This document shows, piece by piece, positions 15,734-23,841 of a stretch of 64,000 nt of DNA. The notes under the pieces are model-generated. The model searched no databases, was not told the origin of the DNA, and worked only from the letters and a program-made list of their open reading frames with translations. Positions within the stretch are counted from its first letter, which is position 1, and every line of letters starts with the position of its first letter. The DNA is from Chloroflexota bacterium (lineage in GTDB: Bacteria > Chloroflexota > Anaerolineae > Anaerolineales > Villigracilaceae): assembly GCA_016213105.1 (NCBI GenBank), contig JACRBN010000025.1, positions 248,001 to 312,000 of the forward strand. The letters are read 5' to 3'. The position numbers were made by a program, and so were the translations under genes.

Positions 15734-16807
15734 TCATCCTGCCGTGGGTTTGCAAAACCAGTTGCAGGGATTCAAATATTGCTTGTAGCGCGCGACCACT
15801 TCCTTGCCCAGCAGCGCGCCGCCAATCCAAAAGGTGGCCTCGCCGAACAGGATCAGCAGCGGCGTGGCCGCCAGCTTCGTCGCGGTCGGGATGGACAGGA
15901 AGGGCAGGAGCAGCAATCCGCCATACAGCAGGGTGGAGATGACCACCAGCGCGATACCCAGCCGCATCATCCACGGCGAGGCGGGCGGCGGGGTTGGATT
16001 CCCGTCGACCAGGTGCTTCTTCAGGGTGCGGCCGTACTGGTCGAGCAGCAGGGCATCTGCCAGCGCGGGCGCGATCGCGTTGAGTCCCGCAAACAGGCGC
16101 GCGCCGAATCCGCCCATGATGTCCACCCTGCGCCGCCGCGCGATCATCGCCAGCAGCGCCGCGGCGATCTTTTCCACGGGCAGGATGCTCACGCCCATCT
16201 CGCGCCAGATGGGATGGAAGGGATGCTCGGCCTCGGTATCGGCGGGGCTGGGCGAGAAGTACCCCACCTGGACGCGGCTGTGCTCCAGTTTCAACTCGCG
16301 GTTGAGCGCCTCGATGAACGTGAACAGGCCCGCGCGCGTCGCCGCATCCACGCTGTAAAAGGGGAAGGCCAGCCGCCCATCCGCGAAGCCGCCCACGTGG
16401 ACGAGCATGCCGTCGTTGCGTTCGCGCAGGTGCGGCAGGAAAGCCTGTGTGAGCAGGATCGCGCCGCGCAGGTTGACATCCAGCAGCCGTTGGATTTCCT
16501 CGGGGGTGTGTTCCTCCAGCGGCTTGCGGACATCCGCCCCGACGGCGTTGACGACCACGTCCACCCGCCCGAACTGCTCCAGCGCGAATTGACGCAGCCC
16601 CGCATGACTCCCCGCGTCGGTGAAATCGAGGACGCAGGCCTGCGCCCCACCCTGCAAGCTGGCCGCGACCGCCTCCAGCGCGGCGAGGTTCCGCCCCGCC
16701 AAAATCACCCGCGCGCCCTCGGCGGCAAAGGCCCGCGCAAACGCGGAACCCAAGCCGCCGTTGGCGCCTGCGATGAGCACAACCTTGTCGGTAAAACGTG
16801 ATGACAT
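15734..16807 (-). CDS. SDR family oxidoreductase with C-terminal membrane helices
   Basis: NAD(P)-dependent short-chain dehydrogenase. The Rossmann motif is IAGANGGLGSAFA (residues 12-24, TGxxxGxG-like with A for T), with VVNAVGADVRKP (NAG-like), and VHVGGFADGRLAFPFYSVDA, where the catalytic Tyr is in FYSVDAAT; the usual YxxxK Lys is replaced (YSVDA), so the catalytic Lys appears missing. The SDR domain of about 250 residues is followed by a region with two hydrophobic helices (about 285-307 and 315-332), unusual for the family. AAGGAG precedes the ATG at 16807. Second gene of a TetR-headed unit. Confidence 0.82.
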   Translation of the reverse strand: MSSRFTDKVVLIAGANGGLGSAFARAFAAEGARVILAGRNLAALEAVAASLQGGAQACVLDFTDAGSHAGLRQFALEQFGRVDVVVNAVGADVRKPLEEHTPEEIQRLLDVNLRGAILLTQAFLPHLRERNDGMLVHVGGFADGRLAFPFYSVDAATRAGLFTFIEALNRELKLEHSRVQVGYFSPSPADTEAEHPFHPIWREMGVSILPVEKIAAALLAMIARRRRVDIMGGFGARLFAGLNAIAPALADALLLDQYGRTLKKHLVDGNPTPPPASPWMMRLGIALVVISTLLYGGLLLLPFLSIPTATKLAATPLLILFGEATFWIGGALLGKEVVARYKQYLNPCNWFCKPTAG

Positions 16808-16809
16808 GT

Positions 16810-17403
16810 TCACTCCTTGTTTTCCAATCCGTTCATCAATAGGTTCAGCGAGGACAGCAGCGCCTGCCGCGCATCCACGTTCTGCGGGTCGAGCAGGGTC
16901 AGTTCCAGGGTGCCTTCGTACAACGCCGCAAAGGTCAGCGCGGCGTCGCGCGCATTGACGGCCTTGAACTCCCCGCGCCCGATGCCCTGCTGGATGAATG
17001 CCTCCAGCGCCTCGCGATAAGTGTGCAGGAACGAGCGGATGTGATTCCGCACGCGGGCCTTGCGCAGCGCCAGGGAATACAACTCGTAGGTGATCGGCAG
17101 CGCCTCCACCGCCTCGGCCAGGCTGAGGCTGATGTACTGCTCCAGCCGCGCGCGGACGGTGCCTTCGGCGTCCAGCAGGCCGCGCAGGTCGTTCACGTCG
17201 CGGTCGATCAGGCGCTCCATGATGGCCAGGATGATCTCGTCCTTGCCCTTGTAATACCAATACACGCCGCCGACGCTGAGTTTGGCGGCCTTGGCGATGT
17301 CTTCCATGCGCGCGGCCTCGAAGCCTTTTTTGGAAAAGACCTTGAGCGCGGCATTCAAAATGACTGGGATGCGTTCGGCGCTGACGTCGGGCTTGGGGGA
17401 CAT
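16810..17403 (-). CDS. TetR family transcriptional regulator
   Basis: A 197-residue repressor. The N-terminal helix-turn-helix spans about residues 10-56: RIPVILNAALKVFSKKGFEA, then RMEDIAKAAKLSVGGVYWYY, the standard TetR pattern. The C-terminal ligand-binding half is helical, with no recognisable inducer motif. It overlaps closely with the SDR gene (stop at 16810, next start at 16807). A perfect palindrome 11 bp upstream of the start is the expected self-operator, so the regulator probably represses its own operon with the SDR and membrane genes. Confidence 0.9.
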   Translation of the reverse strand: MSPKPDVSAERIPVILNAALKVFSKKGFEAARMEDIAKAAKLSVGGVYWYYKGKDEIILAIMERLIDRDVNDLRGLLDAEGTVRARLEQYISLSLAEAVEALPITYELYSLALRKARVRNHIRSFLHTYREALEAFIQQGIGRGEFKAVNARDAALTFAALYEGTLELTLLDPQNVDARQALLSSLNLLMNGLENKE

Positions 17404-17414
17404 GGCTCCTCGAA

Positions 17415-17440
17415 AATAACCGAATGACTATTCGGTTATT
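17415..17440. promoter_or_regulatory. Palindromic operator of the TetR-type regulator
   Basis: AATAACCGAAT, a 4-bp spacer (GACT), and ATTCGGTTATT form a perfect 11-bp inverted repeat 12-37 bp upstream of the TetR gene start. Position and symmetry match self-regulated TetR sites. Confidence 0.85.
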
Positions 17441-17467
17441 ATGATAACAGGCAGCCTGCTGTCTGTC

Positions 17468-17590
17468 AATATCCACCCTCACCCATCCCCTGCCCATCCC
17501 TCTCCCAAAGTATGGAAGAGGGATGGGAGAATTGTGGCTTCCACCTGTTCCCCCTCTCCCGAAACGGGAGAGGGGGCAGGGGGTGAGGGC
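17468..17590. repeat. GGGAGAGGG-type inverted repeat
   Basis: Two nested palindromes: CCCATCCCTCTCCCAAAG with its inverse at 17515-17530, and CCCCCTCTCCC with GGGAGAGGGGG at 17550-17577, flanked by CCCTCACCC and GGGTGAGGG. A dispersed-repeat type seen in many bacterial genomes; it separates the TetR and ppc promoters. Confidence 0.6.
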
Positions 17591-17603
17591 AGCAATTGGG
17601 TAT

Positions 17604-17631
17604 TTGTTTCCAGCCGCGGCTTTGCTATACT
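17604..17631 (+). promoter_or_regulatory. Promoter of ppc, near-leaderless
   Basis: TTGTTT (17604-17609), a 16-bp spacer and TATACT (17626-17631). The expected start of transcription (about 17638) is only a few bases before the ATG at 17642, and no ribosome site is present, so the mRNA is probably leaderless or nearly so. Confidence 0.6.
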
Positions 17632-17641
17632 GTTGTTCAAT

Positions 17642-20344
17642 ATGGATCTCTCACAGAACATCCACCTGCTGGGCGACCTGCTCGGCAAAGTCATTTCGGA
17701 ACTCGAATCGCCCGAGCTGTTCGAGACCGAGGAACGCATCCGCGCGCTGGCCAAGGCGCGGCGCAGCGGAGATGCCGTCGCGGCGGAACGCTTGCAGGCC
17801 GAGGTCTCGTCCCTGCAAAACGGGGACGCGCGCGTGGCCGCCGCCTCCTTCGCCGCCTACTTCGATCTGGTCAACCTGGCCGAGGAGCACCAGCGCGTGC
17901 GCCTGCTCCGTCAGCGCGAGGACGCCTTCTTCCCCGAACCCATCCACGAGTCGATTGGCGATGCGCTGGAGACTTTGAAGGAGCGCGGGGTCACATCCGC
18001 AGAGATGTCGGCCCTGCTGGAGAATCTGTCCATCGAGTTGGTGCTGACGGCGCATCCCACCGAGGCCCGCCGCCGCACCGTGCTCTCCAAGACCGAGCGC
18101 ATCGCCACCCTGCTGCGCCAGCTCAACGGGGACGCGCTCTCGCAGCGTGAACGGCAGGAGGCGCTGGTGTCTTTGCGCGCCGCCATCTCCGCGCTGTGGC
18201 TGACCGACCGCTCGCGCGCCGACAAGCTGACCGTCCCCGACGAGGTGCGCACGGGCCTGTACTTCGTCGACGCGTTCTTCTGGAACATTCTGCCGATCCT
18301 GTATCGCGACCTGGAAAGCGCGCTGGAAAAATATTACCCGGGACTGAAGGCCCCCGAGGGCTGGCTCAAGCTGGCCTCGTGGATCGGCGGCGACCGCGAC
18401 GGCAATCCCTACGTCACCAGCGCCGTGACCGCCGAGACGCTGCGCCTGCACCGCGGCCTGTCCGTGGAGAATCACCGCCGCGAGTTGCAGGAACTGGGAC
18501 GCTCCCTGAGCGTGAGCGCCAGCCGCATCCCCCCGCCGCGCGCCCTGCTCGAATGGATCGGGGCCCGCCGTCCCTTCCCGCCGCACGTGGCCTACATCGA
18601 ACAGCGCTACGCCAGCGAACCCTACCGCCTGGTGCTGTCCCTGCTGGCCAACGACCTGGCCGAGGCCTCGCGCGACGACATGACCAAACACCTGCTGGGA
18701 CAGTATCCGCATAAGGCGCTGATCGACGAGCGCAGCCTGCTCGAGTCGCTGCTGCTGATCGCCTCGGCCCTGCCGCCCAGCCTCGCGCGCGACGAGCTTA
18801 GAACCGCGATCTGGAAGATGCGCATCTTCGGCCTGCACGCCGCGCGCCTCGACATCCGCGAGGACTCGGGCCGCCTGAATGCCGCCCTGGGGGAGATCCT
18901 GCGCGCCTTGAAGATCGAAGCGGATTTCGAAAACCAGCCCGATGAGACCCGCGCCTCGCTGCTGATCCGCCTGTTGGCGAATCCCGCGCCGCAGCTTTCC
19001 AGCCGCCCGGGCGTGACCGCCTCCGCCGCCGAGACCTGGTCGCTGTTCCAGTTGATCGCGCGCGTGCAGGAGGTCTACGGCGATGACCTGCTCGGGCCGA
19101 TCGTCATCTCGATGACCCACGCCGCCGCCGACGTGCTGACCGTCATGCTGCTATCCAAATGGGCGGGCTGCCGCCAGATGCCCGCCATCGCCCCGCTCTT
19201 CGAGTCGATCCAGGATCTGCAAGACGCATCCAAGATTCTGACCCTGCTGTTCGAGTCGTACCTGTACCGCGCCCACCTGGCCGCGCACGGCGACGAGCAG
19301 ATGGTCATGATCGGCTACTCGGACAGCAACAAGGACGGCGGCTACCTGATGGCCAACTGGTCGCTCTACCAGGCGCAGGAGGACATCACGCGCACTGCCC
19401 GCCAGTTCAACGTCAAGCTGACCATCTTCCACGGGCGCGGCGGGACGATTGCGCGCGGCGGCGGGCCTGCCAACCAGGCCATCCGCGCCCAGCCCACGGG
19501 CAGCGTCAACGGGCGCTTCCGCGTCACCGAACAGGGCGAGATCATCGCCTCGCGTTACGCCAACCCCGACCTGGCCCACCGTCACCTGGAGCAGATCGCC
19601 AGCGCGGTCATCCTGGCTTCCGCGCCACAAAAGGCGGAGCCCATCCCCGACCGCTGGCGGGAGGCCATGCAGTCCATGTCCGCGACGGGACTGCGCGCCT
19701 ATCGCTCGCTGGTGTACGAGACGCCAGGCTTCATCCAGTTCTGGGAATCGGCCACCCCCCTGGACGAGATCAAGCGCCTGGGCATCGGTTCGCGCCCCGT
19801 CTCGCGCGCCAAGGCGGGCGCCGTCAACCAGATCCGCGCCATCCCGTGGGTCTTCTCGTGGATGCAAAGCCGCTTCAACCTGCCAGGCTGGTACAGCCTG
19901 GGCGCGGGGCTGGCTTCAATCGATGAACCCTCCCTGCTGCGCGAAATGTACGACGGCTGGCCGTTCTTCAAGACGCTGCTAAACAATACCGAAATGTCGC
20001 TGCTCAAAGCCGACATGGACATCTCCGCCCTGTACGTGAGTCTGGTCCCCGATAAAAAACTGGCGGATGGAATCTTCGAGTCCATCCGCGCCGAATATGA
20101 ACGCACCCGCGAATCCGTGCTGCGCATCAGCCGCCACGAGGCCCTGCTCGAACTGGAGCCTGTCACCCGCCAGGCTGTGCAAGTACGCAACCCCTATGTC
20201 GACCCGTTGAACTACATCCAGGTGGAAACCCTGCGCCGCCTGCGCTCCCTGCCCGACCCCGAGGGCGCGGACGCGAAACCCCTGCGCGAGATCATGGCCC
20301 TGACCATCAACGGCATCGCCGCGGGGTTGAGGAATACTGGCTGA
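17642..20344 (+). CDS. ppc: Phosphoenolpyruvate carboxylase
   Basis: Carboxylates PEP with bicarbonate to oxaloacetate, refilling the TCA cycle; cytosolic homotetramer. The 900-residue length is right for the family. Signature 1, LVLTAHPTEARRRTV, lies near residue 134 with the catalytic His; GGDRDGNPYVT follows near 253; MIGYSDSNKDGGYLMANW near 556-573; FHGRGGTIARGGGP near 597-610 carries the catalytic loop; and the chain ends in the invariant NTG. The start MDLSQNIHLLG at 17642 is chosen because a -10 box sits just upstream; a longer reading upstream falls in repeat DNA. Monocistronic. High confidence. Confidence 0.97.
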   Translation: MDLSQNIHLLGDLLGKVISELESPELFETEERIRALAKARRSGDAVAAERLQAEVSSLQNGDARVAAASFAAYFDLVNLAEEHQRVRLLRQREDAFFPEPIHESIGDALETLKERGVTSAEMSALLENLSIELVLTAHPTEARRRTVLSKTERIATLLRQLNGDALSQRERQEALVSLRAAISALWLTDRSRADKLTVPDEVRTGLYFVDAFFWNILPILYRDLESALEKYYPGLKAPEGWLKLASWIGGDRDGNPYVTSAVTAETLRLHRGLSVENHRRELQELGRSLSVSASRIPPPRALLEWIGARRPFPPHVAYIEQRYASEPYRLVLSLLANDLAEASRDDMTKHLLGQYPHKALIDERSLLESLLLIASALPPSLARDELRTAIWKMRIFGLHAARLDIREDSGRLNAALGEILRALKIEADFENQPDETRASLLIRLLANPAPQLSSRPGVTASAAETWSLFQLIARVQEVYGDDLLGPIVISMTHAAADVLTVMLLSKWAGCRQMPAIAPLFESIQDLQDASKILTLLFESYLYRAHLAAHGDEQMVMIGYSDSNKDGGYLMANWSLYQAQEDITRTARQFNVKLTIFHGRGGTIARGGGPANQAIRAQPTGSVNGRFRVTEQGEIIASRYANPDLAHRHLEQIASAVILASAPQKAEPIPDRWREAMQSMSATGLRAYRSLVYETPGFIQFWESATPLDEIKRLGIGSRPVSRAKAGAVNQIRAIPWVFSWMQSRFNLPGWYSLGAGLASIDEPSLLREMYDGWPFFKTLLNNTEMSLLKADMDISALYVSLVPDKKLADGIFESIRAEYERTRESVLRISRHEALLELEPVTRQAVQVRNPYVDPLNYIQVETLRRLRSLPDPEGADAKPLREIMALTINGIAAGLRNTG

Positions 20345-20351
20345 CCCGTCA

Positions 20352-20442
20352 CGTCATTGCGAGGAGGCCGTAGGCCGACGAAGCAATCTCCCCATTAATC
20401 GGAGATTGCTTCGGGCGGAAGAGCGCCGCCCTCGCAATGACG
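20352..20442. repeat. MITE-like palindromic repeat, copy 1
   Basis: Begins CGTCATTGCGAGG and ends CTCGCAATGACG, with inner GAAGCAATCTC and GAGATTGCTTC arms. The whole unit folds as a long imperfect hairpin of about 90 bp. One of seven copies in the window; lies between the convergent ppc and HAD genes. Confidence 0.85.
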
Positions 20443-20445
20443 GAA

Positions 20446-21084
20446 TCATTCGATCATCTCCCACCCGCGCTCCAGCGCGACCGCCTTTAACTTCTTGTCA
20501 GGATAAACCGCCACGGGATGCTCGGCATGTTCGAGCAGGGGAATATCCAGCACGGTGTCGCCGTAGGCAAAGTCCACGCGCGAGACACCCAGTTTGGCGA
20601 GGATCTGCTCCAGCTTCTTCTCGTCCGCCACCAGGCCGCCCGTCATTCGCAGACGTCCGTCCCTGATCTCCACGGGGGTGCCGCTGACCTGCGCCCCAAT
20701 CCGCCGCGCGAATGGCTCGATGAACGGCTCGACCACGCTGCTGGCAATGTAGACCTGCGCGCCCGCCTCGCGGTGCGCCGTCAGCCGCGCCACCACATCC
20801 TCGCGGCGCTGTTTCCACAGGTTATGCTCCACGATCCACTCCGAGGCGTGACGCACCTTTTCCTCGTCCGCATCCTGGATGTAAGCAAGACTATCCACCA
20901 TTAATTTCTGTCCCCAGGCCTGCCAGTCGATTAGTCCATTTTTCGCCAGCAGATACGACGGCATAATGGACGCCATGTAAAAGTTGGCGCGCCATTTGCT
21001 CTGGTTGTGCCTGACCCAATCCACCAGCCCCAGGAATGGCGAGCCTGTGGTCAACGTGCCCATCATGTCCGAAACGACGATCAT
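20446..21084 (-). CDS. HAD superfamily (phosphoserine-phosphatase-like) protein
   Basis: A 212-residue HAD-IB-type hydrolase-like protein. Motif I is VVSDMMGTLT (residues 3-12): the nucleophile Asp is present, but the second Asp of DxDGT is Met, so acid-base catalysis must differ. Motif II is probably VYIASSVVEPF, motif III Lys is in DEKKLEQIL, and the metal-binding motif IV is FAYGDTVLDIPLLEHAE. A helical cap lies between residues 20 and 100. GGAGGATTTCAC before the ATG at 21084 fixes the start. Substrate unknown; the cap and size resemble those of PSPase/HAD-IB phosphatases. Monocistronic, convergent with ppc. Confidence 0.82.
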   Translation of the reverse strand: MIVVSDMMGTLTTGSPFLGLVDWVRHNQSKWRANFYMASIMPSYLLAKNGLIDWQAWGQKLMVDSLAYIQDADEEKVRHASEWIVEHNLWKQRREDVVARLTAHREAGAQVYIASSVVEPFIEPFARRIGAQVSGTPVEIRDGRLRMTGGLVADEKKLEQILAKLGVSRVDFAYGDTVLDIPLLEHAEHPVAVYPDKKLKAVALERGWEMIE

Positions 21085-21115
21085 GTGAAATCCTCCAAAT
21101 AGTCTCCTCTTGCTC

Positions 21116-21316
21116 ACGGCGGATTTGCACTCCGCCGCATGACAGGAGCAGTAAATATTTCTGCCAACGCCGCTGGATCACAACTCCAGCGAACAGTCTC
21201 CTCTTGCTCGCGGCGGATTTGTAATCCGCCGCATGTGTTGACGGGCAGGCCGCTGGATTTGAAATCCAGCGGGAGCAGTGTCGGTGGGAGCAAGGCAGGC
21301 GCGGAAATATTCCGCG
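21116..21316. repeat. Cluster of five short palindromes
   Basis: This fills most of the 315-bp gap between the HAD gene and the small basic-protein gene; no gene is present. In order: CGGCGGATTTGCACTCCGCCG (given in part as CGGCGGATTT/ATCCGCCG type) near 21118, CGCTGGAT/ACTCCAGCG near 21170, CGGCGGATTT/AATCCGCCG near 21210, CGCTGGATTT/AAATCCAGCG near 21250, and GCGGAAATATTCCGC near 21301. The two types alternate. The same pair recurs at 52.1 kb. Confidence 0.7.
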
Positions 21317-21347
21317 GATTATAGCATCCTCCCTTTGACAAACAAAC

Positions 21348-21377
21348 AAAGAGACCAGTCCCCAGACTGGCCTCTTT
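21348..21377 (-). terminator. Intrinsic terminator of the small basic-protein gene
   Basis: AAAGAG-A-CCAGTC pairs with GACTGG-C-CTCTTT across a CCCA loop. On the minus strand it is followed by GTTTGTTTGTTTGTC. It lies 23 bp after the stop of the gene at 21400. Confidence 0.75.
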
Positions 21378-21399
21378 CCAAACTCATCGAAACCGTGAG

Positions 21400-21540
21400 T
21401 TACTTCTCTTCGGGCTGAACAGGTTTCTCCTGGGGCTTGACGGTCTTCTTGTTCAGCTTTTCCTTCTGCTTCTCTTCCTTCTTTTTCTTCTTCGCAATCT
21501 CTCTCTGGCGCTTCTCGTAGTTGTAATTTACCTTGGCCAA
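21400..21540 (-). CDS. Small Lys-rich protein (46 aa, TTG start)
   Basis: A 46-residue, very basic protein: (M)AKVNYNYEKRQREIAKKKKK, then a Glu/Lys-rich helix and a Pro/Glu tail. Small proteins with this AKxNYxxxKRQRExxKK opening are widespread hypotheticals; function is not known, though nucleic-acid binding is conceivable. The TTG at 21540 is chosen as start because AAAGGAGG stands 5-6 bases upstream; an ATG 22 codons earlier has no ribosome site and would add an unrelated peptide. It has its own terminator. Confidence 0.72.
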   Translation of the reverse strand: MAKVNYNYEKRQREIAKKKKKEEKQKEKLNKKTVKPQEKPVQPEEK

Positions 21541-21737
21541 CGGATCCTCCTTTCGGATCGTTTCCCCTGAACTGTGGAATGAATGTCGCCCCATCGACTT
21601 TGTCATTATACAATACCCACGGGTGAAAATTGCGCTTTCCGCCCTCTAAAAGAGCGCAATTTTCGCCCGAGTGCGGTAGAGCACGCGCGCCGCCGCAGTC
21701 ATGACCAACATCCCATTCGCCCGCCGGCCCGCGGTGA

Positions 21738-21743
21738 TACAAT
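21738..21743 (+). promoter_or_regulatory. -10 box of rsmI, leaderless arrangement
   Basis: TACAAT ends 7 bases before the ATG at 21750 and there is no ribosome site. The -35 region is poor. The same arrangement is seen at ppc and at the 49815 gene. Confidence 0.5.
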
Positions 21744-21749
21744 CGCCGC

Positions 21750-22580
21750 ATGGGAATCCTTTATCTCGTTGCCACCCCCATCGGGAATCTCGAAGACATG
21801 TCGCCGCGCGCCGTGCGCATTTTGCGCGAGTCGGTGCTGATCGCCGCCGAAGACACCCGTCACACGGGGACTCTGCTCAAGCATTTCGAGATCAAAACGC
21901 CGCTCACCAGCTACTTCGAACACAACAAGCTGACCAAACAGGATTACGTGCTGGGCAAGCTGATCGAAGGCGACGTGGCCCTCGTCTCGGATGCGGGCAC
22001 GCCCGCCATCAACGACCCGGGCTACGAATTGGTGCGCGCCGCCCTGGCCGCCGGCTTCGACGTTCAGCCGGTCCCCGGTCCCTCGGCCCCCATCGCCGCC
22101 CTGACCGTCTCCGGCCTGCCCACGGATGCCTTCCTGTACCTGGGCTACCTGCCGCACAAATCGGGAGACCGGCGCAAAGCCCTCGCGCAAATTGCCAATT
22201 TGCGCTACACCCTCATTTTCCTCGAAACCCCGCACCGCCTGCTCGACTCCCTCGCGGATTTGCTCTCCGCGCTGGGCGACCGCCGCATCTCCGTCTCGCG
22301 CGAGTTGACCAAGCTCTACGAAGAGACCTGGCGCGGAAGCATCAGCGGAGCCATCGAACACTTCACCGTCAAAGAACCGCGCGGCGAGTTCACCCTGGTG
22401 GTGGAGGGACAACAAACCGTGGATGGCGGCCGCTGGATCGAGGAGCAATTATTGGCCGCAATTCAGGATGAGGCGCAAAGCGGAAAGGCCGCCTCGCAAC
22501 TGGCGGGGGAACTAGCCGACCAATCGGGATGGAAAAAGAAGGAAGTGTACAACTTGATTCTCAAGAGAATGTCATCCTGA
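21750..22580 (+). CDS. rsmI: 16S rRNA 2'-O-ribose C1402 methyltransferase
   Basis: Methylates the 2'-OH of C1402 in the 16S rRNA decoding centre using SAM. The 276-residue protein begins GILYLVATPIGNLEDMSPRA, the RsmI hallmark, and continues with VLIAAEDTRHTGTLL, LVSDAGTPAINDPGYELV (residues about 76-93) and VPGPSAPIAALTVSGLPT, all standard tetrapyrrole-methylase-fold motifs. LIFLETPHRLLDSL follows near 151. The C-terminus KKEVYNLILKRMSS ends inside a dispersed repeat, which supplies the stop codon. No ribosome site: probably leaderless. Confidence 0.96.
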   Translation: MGILYLVATPIGNLEDMSPRAVRILRESVLIAAEDTRHTGTLLKHFEIKTPLTSYFEHNKLTKQDYVLGKLIEGDVALVSDAGTPAINDPGYELVRAALAAGFDVQPVPGPSAPIAALTVSGLPTDAFLYLGYLPHKSGDRRKALAQIANLRYTLIFLETPHRLLDSLADLLSALGDRRISVSRELTKLYEETWRGSISGAIEHFTVKEPRGEFTLVVEGQQTVDGGRWIEEQLLAAIQDEAQSGKAASQLAGELADQSGWKKKEVYNLILKRMSS

Positions 22581-22599
22581 GCATAGCGAAGGATCTCAT
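22571..22599. repeat. Dispersed GTCATCCTGAGC-type repeat
   Basis: GTCATCCTGAGCATAGCGAA followed by GGATCTCAT, a repeat form common in bacterial genomes. It overlaps the rsmI stop codon and lies 20 bp before the next gene. Confidence 0.6.
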
Positions 22600-22618
22600 C
22601 TTGTTCAAGGAAAATCTC

Positions 22619-23758
22619 ATGGAAACTCCCGCCGTCCTGCCTGAAGTGCAATCCACTCCCCTGCCCGTCCCCAAATCCATTTTCTGGCGCATCGCCCAGG
22701 CCTTCGTGGTCACCCTCCTGACCCTGGCCGCCTTCATCGTCGTGGTCATCCTCAAACCCGAGTGGCAGGATGGGAAATTCTCCTCCTACGTCGTGTTGAT
22801 GCTCTCGCCCGAGGCCTCGTGGATCTTCGCGCCGCTGCTGGGCTATTCCGTGCTCTCCCTGCTGTTCCTGCTGGCCGCGCCCGCGAAATGGGCACAGGCC
22901 TTCTGGGTACGTCTGGGCATCTACTCAGGCGCGCTGCTGGCCCTGCAATTCACCGCCCTGGCCCTGCTTGCCCTGGAAGATACTTTCTGGCTGGCGCTGC
23001 TGGTCTGGCTCGCCCCGCTGACCGCCTGGCCGGTCCTGCGCTGGCTGGCCCGTAAGATCGGCGTCCTGTGGACGAGTCTGGGCGTGCTGGCGGTTGCCGC
23101 TTTTCTCTTTTTGGGCTACTTGCTCTTCGAAGCCATTCGCGCCCGCTCCTTTCCCCCCGCGTACGCCTTCTCCACCCCGTTCCTGTTCCTGATCGGATTC
23201 CTGTTCGCCTCGGCCCCGTTCTGGTCGCTGCTCATCATGGGCGCGACGGGATACCGTCTGCTCAAACATTACGAGACGCGCTTCACCCGCCTGCGCGGAG
23301 TCGGCATCCTAGCCTGGCTGGGAGGCTTCGCCGCCACCTGGAGCCTGTCCATTCTGCGCACGCTGCAACTGTACTCCCAACTGCCGACCCAGCCGCCTGA
23401 TTGTTACATCGCCACCGCCGCCGCGAACGGACATCCGCGCCTGGTCGGCTCGCGCGAAGTGACCCTGCCCGGCGGCGCGCACATGCGGGTCAACGCGCAG
23501 TTACAGCGTCTCAAATGCGCCGAACTGGCGCTGAAAGCCATAGCCCCGCGCCTGCATGGAGTCCTTCGAAAGTTGTATGATACTTTGGGGCGTCCCCTCG
23601 CCCGGCGCATGACGAATCCCTTTGTGGCGGATTCGGCCTATCTGCTGCTCAAGCCGTTCGAGTGGCTGGCGATAAGCATTCTGTATAAGTTGGCCCCTGA
23701 AGCCTGGACATTAACAGGCAAAATATTCAAAGGTTCCTCAGAACCAGGGGCTTCTTGA
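22619..23758 (+). CDS. Polytopic membrane protein with C-terminal CYIATAA domain
   Basis: A 379-residue protein. Six or seven hydrophobic helices span about residues 25-250, followed by a soluble C-terminal domain of about 120 residues starting at DCYIATAAANGHPRLVGSRE and including VNAQLQRLKCAELALKAIAP. That domain, with its Cys-Tyr-Ile-Ala-Thr-Ala-Ala motif, resembles DUF6688-type proteins; its function is not known. The start at 22619 is chosen because AAGGAAA precedes it; the longer reading includes a dispersed repeat. It lies 38 bp after rsmI and may be co-transcribed. Confidence 0.72.
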   Translation: METPAVLPEVQSTPLPVPKSIFWRIAQAFVVTLLTLAAFIVVVILKPEWQDGKFSSYVVLMLSPEASWIFAPLLGYSVLSLLFLLAAPAKWAQAFWVRLGIYSGALLALQFTALALLALEDTFWLALLVWLAPLTAWPVLRWLARKIGVLWTSLGVLAVAAFLFLGYLLFEAIRARSFPPAYAFSTPFLFLIGFLFASAPFWSLLIMGATGYRLLKHYETRFTRLRGVGILAWLGGFAATWSLSILRTLQLYSQLPTQPPDCYIATAAANGHPRLVGSREVTLPGGAHMRVNAQLQRLKCAELALKAIAPRLHGVLRKLYDTLGRPLARRMTNPFVADSAYLLLKPFEWLAISILYKLAPEAWTLTGKIFKGSSEPGAS

Positions 23759-23841
23759 AATTTTCACAAACAGGCCATACCTGCATCGGTACGCCCTTGT
23801 TCACTTCCTGATCCCACCTCTGCTTAGTCCACTCCGCTTGG

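Noticed and set aside
15161-16801. Long plus-strand frame opposite the SDR and membrane-protein genes
   Set aside because: Shadow frame in GC-rich coding DNA; product is Arg/Gln-rich with no domain.
15734-17497. Long minus-strand reading frame across the SDR gene and the TetR gene
   Set aside because: Only the part from the ATG at 16807 codes for the SDR protein, with AAGGAG upstream; the rest is another frame of the TetR gene and its promoter.
17441-17641. N-terminal extension of phosphoenolpyruvate carboxylase
   Set aside because: The extension translates the dispersed repeat and the promoter; family length and the -10 box fit the ATG at 17642.
22529-22618. Upstream start for the CYIATAA membrane protein
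   Set aside because: The extra N-terminal residues come from the rsmI end and a dispersed repeat; the ribosome site supports 22619.
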